This document shows, piece by piece, positions 10,601-21,000 of a DNA stretch of 64,000 nucleotides (its first letter is position 1; each line of letters begins with the position of its first letter). The DNA comes from Bacteroidota bacterium. Lineage in GTDB: Bacteria > Bacteroidota > Bacteroidia > Bacteroidales > FEN-979. The notes below the pieces were generated by a model. It saw only the letters and a list, made by a program, of their open reading frames with translations, ran no database searches and was not told the origin of the DNA. The stretch lies in contig JAPLDF010000009.1 of NCBI GenBank assembly GCA_026391835.1, forward strand, positions 60,649-124,648, given 5' to 3'. The position numbers were made by a program, and so were the translations under genes.

Positions 10601-12417
10601 TGATAAATTGTTCCGCCTGTCAAACCGGTCACGTTTGCATTCACGGCAACAGCAGTTGTCCCGGTTCCGGCCGAAGTGGTCGTTGTTACGCTGCCATAGC
10701 TGACAGTTGTTCCCCACTGAAAATAGTAAGTTGTCGCCAGCCCGTTGGGGTTCACGGAACCATTCAAAGTGGCGGTTGTTCCGGTAACGGCCGAGGCCGC
10801 AATTGTAATAACTGCCGGGTCATTGCTGAATTTGAAAGATGCGATTTTTGATCCCTTTGTTGTTCCCCCGGTTTTAACATACTCCGTTGAAAACCAGAAT
10901 GTCTGATCATCGGTTGGATCAACGGAAAGCAGGGCGTAGTCACCCCAGCGGTTATAGCTTGTTTGTGCAACAGTCCCGGTGAAAATGGTCTGCTCCGCGA
11001 TATCCAGGACGCCCGTTCCACTGGCGTATGCGCTGGCCGACTGGCCGCAATACCGGATCCCAGGGTAGAGGGTTGAACTGGAAATAGAGTATCCAAGGGC
11101 GATCTTCCCGCTGCCGTTCAACATGATGCTTCCCATCCACCGCGAGTTGACATCGGGAGCATAGGTGCCTTGCTGCCTGACAACCCAGGTGGTGGCAGGC
11201 GGTGTTTTCCTCAGTTCATACCAGCGGATCCCGGCGTGGTTGGTTGCATCAACATCCACGGTATGGCAGCAAACGATGGTTTGATAGGTGCCAAAATTAC
11301 GGTACTGCGGGGCATTCATGATGACCTGCGGCACCCCGTCAAGCTTTTGGGAAGTTGGCTGCGTGATATCATCCCAGGTGGAGGTAAACTGGCTGTCGAA
11401 AGCCGTAACAGCAAGTTGCTGGGTACGGGTAAAAGTTGAAGAGGCAGGAGTCGTCCAGTTTACGGCGAGGTTATAGATCCAGAGCTGATCTGATCCGCCG
11501 GCAACGCCGTCATCATTGAAGGCAATAAACATCCCGGGCGACCCTGCAGGAGCTGCAGGTCCGTCGTTATCAAGCGGGGGGACGCACAGGAAACCCGTAC
11601 CGGGCCTCCAAGAATTATCAAATGCCACCATTTGGGCAGTCTGCCCGAGCAGCATTTTTGACCGTTCAAAAACATAGGTGTCATTTCCGCTGGTGTTGTT
11701 GATCCCCATATAATACCCGTCCTGCCAGATGCCGAATTTTGGATAATCGGGCTGGTTAACAACATCGAAAGAATACTTGTACCAGGTGCCGGTAGGGTCA
11801 TTTGTCGTGGAGACAGCCACCAGCATGTAGTCATTGGTCTGGCCAAAAGTGAACTCCGCGACCAGCCAGCGATCGGCCTGGTTGTCGTACAGCACGATAG
11901 GATCCCCGTCATTGTATGTGGCACCCGGGACTCCCGTAAAAAGTGTATTTAAAGCAGTGGGACCCGCCATCAGGGTGCCTGTTTTGTTGTAAATTGAATA
12001 GGTGACATTAACCGTTTGCATAAAATGGTTCGGGCCCACGCTGCCATTGCAGTCGGGAGGGAAAGAGGTCGTGGTTTGCCCTTCGAAATTAACGATCGGC
12101 GCTTTTGAGTCCATCGATTTTCCCATCGTTTGCTGCCATGCGGCATCTGGGCCCTTGGGTAAGGCTGTTGCGGCAAAAGGATAGAGGCGGAGTTCTTTCT
12201 CTTTTTTACGTGCAGCCTTATCCAGTGCATTTTGTTTCATGGTGGCAATTTCTGCCGTGGTAAGTGCGGGAAGATCCCTGAGCGGAGGTGTTATCCCCAG
12301 GAAGGTACCCTTGCCGATAAGGGTAGGATGGATGGGAACATCATTCTGGGCTGATACAGGTTGGTGGGAACCGAAAAAGAACATCGCAAAAAAAAGTAGT
12401 GGAAGAACATAACGCAT
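7606..12417 (-). CDS. T9SS-secreted multidomain protein with six tandem Ig-like repeats and type A sorting domain
   Basis: ORF track 7606..12465; internal ATG at 12417 (MRYVLPLLFFAMFFFGSHQPVSAQ) gives a proper signal peptide. Six ~88 aa Ig-like repeats and YRIYPNPTSGVFMLEL...RIIKQ C-terminus. Confidence 0.92.
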   Translation of the reverse strand: MRYVLPLLFFAMFFFGSHQPVSAQNDVPIHPTLIGKGTFLGITPPLRDLPALTTAEIATMKQNALDKAARKKEKELRLYPFAATALPKGPDAAWQQTMGKSMDSKAPIVNFEGQTTTSFPPDCNGSVGPNHFMQTVNVTYSIYNKTGTLMAGPTALNTLFTGVPGATYNDGDPIVLYDNQADRWLVAEFTFGQTNDYMLVAVSTTNDPTGTWYKYSFDVVNQPDYPKFGIWQDGYYMGINNTSGNDTYVFERSKMLLGQTAQMVAFDNSWRPGTGFLCVPPLDNDGPAAPAGSPGMFIAFNDDGVAGGSDQLWIYNLAVNWTTPASSTFTRTQQLAVTAFDSQFTSTWDDITQPTSQKLDGVPQVIMNAPQYRNFGTYQTIVCCHTVDVDATNHAGIRWYELRKTPPATTWVVRQQGTYAPDVNSRWMGSIMLNGSGKIALGYSISSSTLYPGIRYCGQSASAYASGTGVLDIAEQTIFTGTVAQTSYNRWGDYALLSVDPTDDQTFWFSTEYVKTGGTTKGSKIASFKFSNDPAVITIAASAVTGTTATLNGSVNPNGLATTYYFQWGTTVSYGSVTTTTSAGTGTTAVAVNANVTGLTGGTIYHFRLVAINSDGTAYGNDLTFSPGAAVVTTTAASSVALTTAVSGGNVTADGGLTVTARGVCWATTASPTIAASHTTDGSGLGTFTSPITGLSSNTLYHVRAYATNSSGTYYGDDLTFTTLCGIVSTFPWNEGFENGGTIPSCWTQLQVNASGINYVFITGSGNSNPAAAHGGTYDACLKDVTTADNKTMLITPTLNLGSVAGPQLKFWHTQAVWSARQDQLEVYYKTSAAGTWTLLTSYTTSLTAWTQVTISLPNPSSDYYIAFQGNAKYGRGVCIDDVEVSTSCATTVPVSVSIAASVNPVCQGSGVTFTATPTNGGTTPAYQWKVNGTSIAGATNVTYSYAPANNDAVTCVLTSNASCITGNPSTSAPVTMSVTAGVPVSVTVSPSINPVCAGTTVTFSATPVNGGNAPAYQWKVNGTNVSGATNATYSFIPANNNTVVCVLSSNAGCTAGSPASSAPVTMTVNTPAAAGISIVSSTNNVCDGTTISFTATPANGGVTPAFQWKVNGTNTGTNSPAFSYIPANGDIVTCVLTSGESCISGNPATSNPVNIVIKPILPVGVIVTPSANPECEDNLVTFTATPVNGGATPSYQWNVNGNPAGSNSPGFYTYPLNNDVVTCTLTASAGCISGNPATSAPLSMTVNPWKTLGISISASANPVCEGTSMMFTATPSNGETAPAYQWKVNGTIVPGATAATYSYTPSANDAVACILNSYGSCLTNNTANSNIINAIVNPLLPAGISIAASANPASQGTPVTFTAVPVNGGSLPAYQWIVNGANAGTNSNSYTYVPADGDAVSCILTSAESCATMNPANSNSIIMSVFSIPLTVELQNTTVTGTQCFNAFQTIVVAGNGTTFIVPDGAYATMVAGQNIRYYPGTVVEQGGYLYAYIAPEGPWCMAPAIATAADGTGKPQQETEQQFYRIYPNPTSGVFMLELNASYASEKCLIEIYDMKGGKMFSTELTGEQKHEFSLSGKPIGIYLVRVISEKNSGTTRIIKQ

Positions 12418-12530
12418 TTTAGCCGGATTAGAAGTGGAAACTACAAATGGAACATAACAAGGCAAAGTTACATAAAAATTTGTTATGGTGACACTTGAAG
12501 TTTGCCAACCCCTCTTTTATGCTGTTTTTG

Positions 12531-14747
12531 TCATTTCACTACTTTATAAATGCGGATCTTCATATTTTTTCCTTTGCCGTAATGACAAGCAATCCATACC
12601 CCGTTTTTCCGGGTTGCTATGATCTTTGGCGCCCTTGCCGGTTCCCGGCCGGAGGTGAGCCGGAATGGACCCGTCCAGGCGTTGTGGTCCCTGATTGCGA
12701 GATAGATGGCCCAGTCGCTGCCCCTGGTCCTGCCGCTCCAGGCCACGCAGATGCGTCCGCCGGGCAATGCTGCCGCCTGGGGAGTCTGGTTCAGAAAGGT
12801 TTCCTGGTCGAGAGGCAGTGTTACCGGGGATGACCAGGTGCCGGAAACATCGTCAAACCAGGCACCGCAGATTTTCTGGCGGTCACCGTCCAATACATCC
12901 CAGGCGAACGATTCCCAGAACACCCACCGGCGGTTATCACCATCGGTAAGCACACCCGGATAACCCCCGTTTTCGGATGCCTCCATGTCGTCCGACACCC
13001 GTGTTACAGAGACCGGAATGCCATCAAGGTTTCCGCTGCATACACCCAGGGTAGCCGGGTAGTGTTGATTCCAGGCGCCCCAGGCGGTTCCGGTCGTGTC
13101 GACGGCCAGACTGAAAAACCAGGCATTGATGTAGCCGGGAACGGAAGCGCTGGCGACAACCCTTACCGGCTGGATGCTGTCGGGGAGCCCATGCCGGATG
13201 TTACGAAAGAAAGGGTACCTGAGATTCGCCCTCCAGCAGCTCCATGCCAGGGTAATGGTTTCGCCTGATGAAACGACAGCGGGTGTAATCACATCGCAGG
13301 GAAGCTTTTGTGATAACAGGATGGGATTTGATGAAACGGATCCGTCAAACGTGCAGCCGTACAAACGGTAAAATCCATCCCGGTTGTTGAGGTAGAAGAT
13401 CCACAATTTTCCTCCTGAAAAGACCAGGATCGGATTGTAACTATCCGAACCGTCATGTTCGATAGCGAAGCGTAGAGGGTTTTTCCGGTCAACGGATGAT
13501 AGCAGGATGTCGCCGTTCTCTTCCCAGGAAACCCATGCTGTTCCGCTGTCATCGGCAGCGATGGAGGGGAACCTGCAGGAACCTGTGCCAAGTGTATATT
13601 CCCCTCTTTCCTGGACCCGTTTCCACAGCGGCGCCTGGATCCTGACCGGATGTTCCGGGTAAAATTTCTTTTCCGGCGCACTGCAAACCCCGATGCAATC
13701 TTTTGGTTTACGGATATTTGACACACAAAGAGAATCAGAAAACTTCCACCGGTTCCCGGCATGTTTGTCGAAGAACCCGTGCAGGAGGATCCGGTTTGAT
13801 CCGGTATTTTTATTAAAACTGTAAATGGTATAATCCACGCTGTTGTCAAAAAAACCTTTTTCCACTTCCTTTCCGCGGATTCTTACCACCACGTATTTCG
13901 TCCGGTCAAGCGGGTTCGGGTAACAGGCTGTGATCCCTGTTGTATCGGCACCAAACCGGTAAGGCCCGATGCAGATCACAGAATCGTTGATAAATGCGAA
14001 TGGACTTTCTCCCCCCGATATCCGTGAATATATCTCATGCGGGAACTTACCTTCGAACATGACATTCCGCTTCATGTCGCTATCGGCAACCTGGCTTAAA
14101 AATTTCACCACATAACACTTCGCCCTGTCGGCGAATTCGCGGTTCCGGTTCAACCCTGCCGTGTCGCCGTCGGGAACTACGCAAAGTGCCGAAAAGCATC
14201 CGTTTTCATAGATGATCCGGGTGGCGAACTGCAGGTCGGAAACCGGTTGAAAACGCAATGCTGAATCGTTCCACAAGGTCATCTTCAGCCTTTCCCAGGA
14301 AGAGTCGTAGGGATAAAGGCTCCCTTCGGGTATTTTCACGATCTGCACACCCTTCCTGAACGCCAGGATCGCCGGGAACCCGTCCTGGTGGTATTGATGA
14401 AGCCCGGGGGGGTAGGTGAGAACAGGAATCCCTTCATCCTGGTAATGTTTCGAAAAGGCATAATTGTCGAGTTGCGGGTTGAAGAGGCACTGCGTAAAAT
14501 TGATTCCTCCCTTCATTTTGTTCGTCCCGAAATAGTTCTTCGAGATAAACCACCCGTCGAACAGGCAATAGCCGCAATTGGAAGCTGAATAGGGCTGGAT
14601 GACCGTGGTACGCGAAGAATGAATGATGCGGCTGAAATTGATCCTGTTTCCCCAGAGATCCTCGGCTTGTTTAACACCCTTGGTTTGCGGCAGGATGTTC
14701 GCCATCGGGTATAACCATAGCAGGCATGCAAGAATTGTGTTTCGCAT
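12531..14747 (-). CDS. Secreted protein with N-terminal thioredoxin-like region (NCGYC) and BNR-like repeats
   Basis: ORF 12531..14768; likely start MRNTILACLLWLYPMANILPQ at 14747. CxxC motif SASNCGYCLFDGWF; repeats such as PSIAADDSGTAWVSWEENGDILLSS. Confidence 0.75.
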   Translation of the reverse strand: MRNTILACLLWLYPMANILPQTKGVKQAEDLWGNRINFSRIIHSSRTTVIQPYSASNCGYCLFDGWFISKNYFGTNKMKGGINFTQCLFNPQLDNYAFSKHYQDEGIPVLTYPPGLHQYHQDGFPAILAFRKGVQIVKIPEGSLYPYDSSWERLKMTLWNDSALRFQPVSDLQFATRIIYENGCFSALCVVPDGDTAGLNRNREFADRAKCYVVKFLSQVADSDMKRNVMFEGKFPHEIYSRISGGESPFAFINDSVICIGPYRFGADTTGITACYPNPLDRTKYVVVRIRGKEVEKGFFDNSVDYTIYSFNKNTGSNRILLHGFFDKHAGNRWKFSDSLCVSNIRKPKDCIGVCSAPEKKFYPEHPVRIQAPLWKRVQERGEYTLGTGSCRFPSIAADDSGTAWVSWEENGDILLSSVDRKNPLRFAIEHDGSDSYNPILVFSGGKLWIFYLNNRDGFYRLYGCTFDGSVSSNPILLSQKLPCDVITPAVVSSGETITLAWSCWRANLRYPFFRNIRHGLPDSIQPVRVVASASVPGYINAWFFSLAVDTTGTAWGAWNQHYPATLGVCSGNLDGIPVSVTRVSDDMEASENGGYPGVLTDGDNRRWVFWESFAWDVLDGDRQKICGAWFDDVSGTWSSPVTLPLDQETFLNQTPQAAALPGGRICVAWSGRTRGSDWAIYLAIRDHNAWTGPFRLTSGREPARAPKIIATRKNGVWIACHYGKGKNMKIRIYKVVK

Positions 14748-14857
14748 GGTTTTGATTTTAAATGACACCCGGATTGAATGGTCCTGGTGCCTGCAGATTT
14801 GTACTGATTTTTATCGAAGATAAGTTTTCAGGCTTTTATGATAGTCTCTTTTTGTAA

Positions 14858-15976
14858 TTAAAGTTTAGTACTCAGTAAATACATAAATGATTGAAAATCT
14901 TCTCCTTCGCCAAGCCTGACCATGATTAAATTCTTGTCGGGACATACCCCCAAAACCTGTCCGTCGAATCCATAGGCAAAAAAATACAGGTAAAATCTGC
15001 TGGTACGCCATTGATACTGGTAACCATTGCTGTGTTCATCCGGAACAACGGACTTTTTAACCCACCCTGCCGACACTATTTGCCTGCCATCCCAATTTCC
15101 GTTATGGAGATATAAACGACCGATTTTTGCCAGGTCAATGACCGTGGTGTTTAATCCTCCGTATGCTTTGGCGATACGGTGCCTCTTATCGTCAAGGCTC
15201 CATGTAGCCCCGTTTTCCATTCCCAGGGGGATCCATATCTTTTCTTCGAGATACCTGGCGAGCGGCATTCCCGATGCATTTTCAACCGCAATTCCAAGCA
15301 GGGCGGTGCAAACACTCTGGTAGTTAAATTTCAATCCAGGTTCGGTTTCAAATTTCAGCTTTTTAATTTTTCCTTTCTGGTTGGTGCCGTAATAATGCCG
15401 GGCCATACCGGAAAAAGGAGAAGAATAGGATTCTTTGAATTTCAGTCCCGACCGCATGTTTAACAAATCCTCAACTGTAAGGTGTTCAAATCTTGGATCT
15501 CCCTCCTTCAATTCGGGGATATACCTGGTTATGGGATCCCTGACACTTGAAATATAACCGTCATCAACCGCTAAGCCAACCAACAGGGATGTTACGGATT
15601 TTGACACGGAGAAAATTGTTGAGATTTTGGCCCTGTCGTACCCCCTGTAATATCTTTCGAAAAGAACCGAGTCGTTGCGGATAACGATAAAGGCCGTTGT
15701 CGCGGTTTTTTTGAGAAAATAGTCCAGGGTGAAGGCTGAACTGTCCTCAATGGTCCTGATTTTTTTCACCTCCTCCGCATGCAGGATCGGCTCATCCAGG
15801 ACGGCCAGGTTGCCGGTTTTAAAATGAAAAGCGGCTGCTCCCGGCTTAATGGTATCATAAGGAAAGATCTTGTAGGCATCAATGCCCGGCTCCCCGTATT
15901 TTACTTCCCTGTAAATAACTGTACAGGATTGACAGATGACAGAAAGGATGGCAAGTGTCGTTAGTTTTTTGTTCAA
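14858..15976 (-). CDS. Serine hydrolase, class C beta-lactamase-like fold, probable lipoprotein
   Basis: ORF 14858..16153. SVSK motif (FSVSKSVTSLLVGLAVDDGYIS), YxN-type motif. Lipobox-like ILSVICQSC follows a possible TTG start at 15976; the upstream part of the ORF overlaps the anti-sigma gene. Start uncertain. Confidence 0.8.
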   Translation of the reverse strand: MNKKLTTLAILSVICQSCTVIYREVKYGEPGIDAYKIFPYDTIKPGAAAFHFKTGNLAVLDEPILHAEEVKKIRTIEDSSAFTLDYFLKKTATTAFIVIRNDSVLFERYYRGYDRAKISTIFSVSKSVTSLLVGLAVDDGYISSVRDPITRYIPELKEGDPRFEHLTVEDLLNMRSGLKFKESYSSPFSGMARHYYGTNQKGKIKKLKFETEPGLKFNYQSVCTALLGIAVENASGMPLARYLEEKIWIPLGMENGATWSLDDKRHRIAKAYGGLNTTVIDLAKIGRLYLHNGNWDGRQIVSAGWVKKSVVPDEHSNGYQYQWRTSRFYLYFFAYGFDGQVLGVCPDKNLIMVRLGEGEDFQSFMYLLSTKL

Positions 15977-16004
15977 ATGTGTATTTTTTATTACCTGAAT
16001 GGTG

Positions 16005-17342
16005 TCAATACCCTCCGTCGACAATCCAGGCATGGCCGGGGTTATCGTTTCGCAGCGCCAGATTCCCGGTGATGGTGACCCCCTCCAGGGTGACGACGGT
16101 AAAAGGTACAAATTCTCCCGCGTAAAGTCCGGAGACGAATGATTTTCCAACATTTATCACCCGCGTCCCGGCAAACCTATCTTTCACCGCATTTAACTCC
16201 TCCCTGCCGGTCATGGAAAAGAGCGGGGAGAATCGTTTCACTGTATTCCAGTCGTTCCGGCTGCAGGCTGACAGGAAGAGCCGGGCGGCGGCTTCAGATG
16301 AAGACTTCCTGATTCCTTTCCCTGCAATTTTCTGCCAGCGGTCAGTCGTGAAAACCGGCAGTTTGTTCCTGTTTTCGAACACGAACAGCGAGTCGGGCAT
16401 CGGCTCATTAAAAATGATCGAGTTGAGTTTAAGCACACAGATTTCCTCCTTCCCTTGTCTCACAAAAACAGTAAGCGAATGAAGCATGTTGCTTTCCTTG
16501 TCGAAGGTATATACACGGCGGGTATTGGCTTCGGGGATTGAACTGTTCAGGGCATAGTGGTTGTCATAGTTGCCAAGCGCGGTGGTATTGAATGTCAGAT
16601 CGATCCAACCACCCTCCTCTTTGATCGAGCAGGAAGCATGATCATTCCTGGCAATGCTCCGTTCAGCTTCCAGCACCTTTGCCGGCTCCAGGAACAGTTT
16701 AAGCCATCCTGTGAAACCGGCTTCCGGGCTCCCTTGCATCACGTACCCTCCATTTTTATTGACCATGAACTGATCTTTTCCATCCATAATCACCATCCTC
16801 CCCGGCTTGTCAAAACGCCATTTTCTTTCGTTCCCGAAGAGCCTGTATACCTCGAAGGTAAGGAATCCGGCGGCAGGATCGATGGTCTCAAAATTTTCAT
16901 TTGCTGCTGTGCGCATGGAGAAAACCATCTTTACCGAACTGATGCCGCGCATTGACCGGATGGACCTGTCGAGGAGCCTGCCAGCGGCAAAGGCTGGGGT
17001 GCGATAGGTAAGCAGTAAGAAAATCCCTGTCCCTGCTATTGCAAAAAGCAGGATGGATGCGGCAATTTGCAGGGACCTGTTCCATTTCCAGGGATGATGC
17101 CTGGCCTCCACTGCCGGGATTTCCTCCCTGCCTGCCTTATCCAGAATCGATTCCATGAGATTGTTGCGGACAGGAAGCTTTCCCCCCGGTTGCAGTGCTT
17201 TCGACAGGGATTGGAAGGCCAGCCAGTCTTTACGGCAATCAGGGCATTGTCCGATGTGAACCATCATCAGGTCCCTTTCCGTTTTGCCGGTCGTGTCGTC
17301 GAACAGATCGGCAATGTGCTGTTGAATATAATCACATTGCAT
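16005..17342 (-). CDS. Anti-sigma factor-like membrane protein with N-terminal zinc-finger (zf-HC2 type)
   Basis: MQCDYIQQHIADLFDD...MMVHIGQCPDCRKDW; one TM segment (IAASILLFAIAGTGIFLLLTY); overlaps the ECF sigma gene by 11 nt. Confidence 0.8.
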   Translation of the reverse strand: MQCDYIQQHIADLFDDTTGKTERDLMMVHIGQCPDCRKDWLAFQSLSKALQPGGKLPVRNNLMESILDKAGREEIPAVEARHHPWKWNRSLQIAASILLFAIAGTGIFLLLTYRTPAFAAGRLLDRSIRSMRGISSVKMVFSMRTAANENFETIDPAAGFLTFEVYRLFGNERKWRFDKPGRMVIMDGKDQFMVNKNGGYVMQGSPEAGFTGWLKLFLEPAKVLEAERSIARNDHASCSIKEEGGWIDLTFNTTALGNYDNHYALNSSIPEANTRRVYTFDKESNMLHSLTVFVRQGKEEICVLKLNSIIFNEPMPDSLFVFENRNKLPVFTTDRWQKIAGKGIRKSSSEAAARLFLSACSRNDWNTVKRFSPLFSMTGREELNAVKDRFAGTRVINVGKSFVSGLYAGEFVPFTVVTLEGVTITGNLALRNDNPGHAWIVDGGY

Positions 17343-17895
17343 TGGTCACCTCCTTATGTTTATCCACCATTGATTTCAGTTTAACCATGCCATATGAAAA
17401 CCTGGATTTCACGGTCGCAACCGGGACTTCAATGATCTCCGCAATCTCGGCGAAACTAAGTTCATCGGCGAACCTGAAACGGATCACTGCAGCCTGTTCA
17501 TCCGGAAGCCTGTCAAGCAGGGATCTTACCCAAAACCGCTCTTCCTCCCTGATCAGGTCTTCCTCCCGCGACAGGCTAAAACCTGCGATCGAAGCCTGCA
17601 GCATCCCCGTCATGGCGTTTTCCCTTGCATTTTTCCTCCTGCGCATGTCGAGTGCGGCATTGCTTACCATCCTGAACATATAGGCTGCCGGGTTGGTGAT
17701 TGTTTTCAGACTCTCACGCATCCCGTACGCCCTGATGATGGTTTCCTGCACCACATCTTCTGCATCATCAGGATCGCCAAGCACATAGCTGGCGTGCCGC
17801 GTAAACCGGGAAAGGTTTATCTCCAAAAAAGACGTGAGCTGGTCAGAAGACTGTGGGAACCCGGGGAATGGAGCGGCCATGGAATCGGTTTTCAT
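17332..17895 (-). CDS. RNA polymerase ECF-type sigma factor
   Basis: Sigma-70 region 2 (GDPDDAEDVVQETIIRAYGM) and region 4 (LPDEQAAVIRFRFADELSFAEIAEIIEVPVATVKSRFSYGMVKLK). Confidence 0.93.
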   Translation of the reverse strand: MKTDSMAAPFPGFPQSSDQLTSFLEINLSRFTRHASYVLGDPDDAEDVVQETIIRAYGMRESLKTITNPAAYMFRMVSNAALDMRRRKNARENAMTGMLQASIAGFSLSREEDLIREEERFWVRSLLDRLPDEQAAVIRFRFADELSFAEIAEIIEVPVATVKSRFSYGMVKLKSMVDKHKEVTNAM

Positions 17896-18033
17896 AAGGA
17901 TGACGCAGCAGAAGTGTAAAAAGATTTAAAGGTGTGAATTTTTTTCAAGCCTGTCGGAAAAAGATTAACTTTCAACCAAATTTCGCACTCTTTTCCCTTT
18001 TGGCGAGGGTCCGGAGGTGTTGCCAATTAATAC

Positions 18034-21000
18034 ATGTCAAATCAGTTTTTTCACCGGCTGGTCTTCATCATCGTATTTACATTCACAATGATATTGCTGA
18101 ATGCACAGGAAGAGGTGATGCATTTTACACATCTCACACGTGCAAACGGATTACCCTCCAACCGCACCCGCTGTGTAATGCAGGATTTCCAGGGTTATAT
18201 CTGGATAGGAACTGATAACGGGTTGGTGAGGTTCGACGGACGATACATGACCGTATTCAGCCACGAACGGAACAATCCTTCTTCACTGATTGACATCTGC
18301 ATCAACTCTTTGTTTGAAACACGTGATTCGTTGCTGTTGATAGGGACAATTGACGGTCTTTCCATCTATGATCCATTTGATAAAAAATTCTCAGGCTCTT
18401 CTATTTATCAAAAAGGCAAGGACCATTTCCCGGTCAAATCCATTCATTGTTTTTATGAAGACAGAGACGGCAGCATTTGGATCGGTACCGCGAACGGGTT
18501 GGTGCACATGATCCGGTCTCCTCTTGGGTTTAAACACTGTCCATTGAGAAAAAGTGACGATAAAACGAACCGGGAATACCAGTTTGACTTTGTTACCTGC
18601 ATTATCCAGGACCCCAGGGACGAGACCAAACTGCTCATTTCAACCCTGGGCGGAATACTGCAGTTTAACAAACATAGCAGTACCATCTCCCATGATTATA
18701 AAAAGAGCATCAATGGCCTTTATAGCCCTGTTGATCTCAACCTTGATGCCGGGCGTTATCTTTGGAGCAGTGGTTGGGGAGCCGGATTAAATTGCCTCGA
18801 CCTGGAAACCGGGAAGTGGCAGGAATATCCGTACGATCCCCTAAAACCAATCAGCATTGTAGGGATCACAAAAAAAAGCCGGGATGAGTTCTGGCTGGCA
18901 ACCATCAATCACGGGCTGGGGATATTTAACAAATCTGACCACTCTTTCAGTTTCCATCAGAAAATCGCAGGGGATGAAAAGTCACTGCTGACAAATTCAG
19001 TAGTCAAAATAAAATATCTGAACAATAAAAAAGATATCTGGATCCTCAGTGATGATGGGATCAATATCCTGAACCAGCAATACAAATCCTTCCGGAATGT
19101 CAGCATTCCTTCAGAAAACAATTATATCAATTCATTTTTCAGGGATGAAAAAACCGGGCACCTGTATATAGGATCCTCAGATTGCAAAGGGCTTTTTGAC
19201 TGGAACGAAAAGAAAAAAAACTGGAGCCTCATCCCGCCTGACGGATCCCGCCGGGAAAACGGACTTGGTATTCTTGTGCTATACAAAGATACAAGGTCAG
19301 TCCTTTGGATTGGCACCCGTTCGGGACTCCGGTTTTTTGATCCGGCCACCAGGAAACTGGTAACATTCAGGATGCCTGACGGAAATTCCCTGACTCTGAA
19401 GGATCCATGGGTTAGTGCCATTCTGGAAGACAACCGGTCCAATTTATGGATCGGAACCCGGAGCGAAGGAGTCATCCGGCTCGATTCCACAAGAACACAT
19501 TTTTTTCATTACCGGCATAATCCACATGATCCTTCCAGTATCAGTGATGGTGGCCGTATACATTCCATCTGCCCCGACAAATTCAACAACATCTGGATTG
19601 CCACAGATAACGGTGTGAGTATCTATATCCCGCGCAATGATTGTTTCCGTAACGATATAATGGATTCCCTGCTGCGGTTTGGAGTGACCAAACGCTGGAT
19701 CAGCGAAATCGTGCGGGATACCCTGGGAAGGATGTGGATGACCGTCGATGCAGCAGGATTAATTCGGGTTGAAATCATGGCAAAAGGTGGCTTCAGGTTC
19801 AAATTGTTTAATACGTCAAACGGGCTGAATGATCCATCGCCAGGCAGGATGGTAACTGATGCAAAGGGGGGAATCTGGATGATCAATTACGGACTTCTGT
19901 ATATCAACCCTTATGATGAATCGATTCGGCTTTTCAATGAACACAATGGTCTTAACCGGCCGCTGAGTTATGATGAAAGTTTTTACATTGATCCGGAAGG
20001 AAATATTTATATCGGCGGCAGGGATAATTTTGAAATAATTAACATCCGGGATCTCGATTTTACACCATTAACCATCAAACTATTGCTGGAATCCATGGAA
20101 ATCAACGGGAAGAATGTGGCATTGGGAAATCCTGCCGACCCAGATCACCCCAGGTTACTAAGTGCCGGTCAGAACAATTTGTTGTTCCGGTACACAGGAA
20201 TCTGCTTCCAGGATGTGGAACAGATCCTGTTCAGGTATAAAATGGAGGGGTATGATCATGACTGGATCATGGCAGGAACAGGAAGAGAGGCGAGGTATAC
20301 CAATTTGCCCCCGGGGAAGTACCGGTTTGTCTTCCAGGTGTCGAACCGGGGTATCTGGCTTGACCAGGAATCTTCCTTCCGGCTGGTCATCCGTCCGTTT
20401 TTCTGGAAAACATGGTGGTTTGTTTTACTTGTCATATTGATTGCCGGTTTTATCCTTTACAGCATTTACCGGTACAAGATCAGCGAACTGTTACAGCTTG
20501 AAAGGCTGAGAACCCGCATTGCCAGAGACCTTCACGATGATGTCGGTTCCACGTTGAGCAGTATCTCCATTCTCAGTGACATTCTTGCCCAACAGGTTGA
20601 AAACCCCCAGTCGGCCAGGATGCTGGGCACCATTGGTTCCAATGCTCATAAAATGCTGGAGAAGATCGACGACATCGTTTGGATTGTTAACCCGACAAAT
20701 GATAAATTTCAGAACCTTGGGCTGCGTATACGTGAATTCGCGATTCCTTTGTTTGAATCCAAAAATATTCGATCCGAAATCCGCTTTGATAAACAGATGA
20801 ATACCCTGCAACTGCCGATGGAGACCCGGCGGAACATTTACCTGATTGCCAAAGAAGCAGTCAATAATGCTGTAAAATACGCAGACTGCTCATTGGTAAT
20901 AATCAACTTCAGAAAGGAGAACCCCGGGCTCATCATGGAATTCAGTGATGATGGCAAAGGATTTGATCCCGATGCACCAACTTCCCGTAACGGGGTTAAA

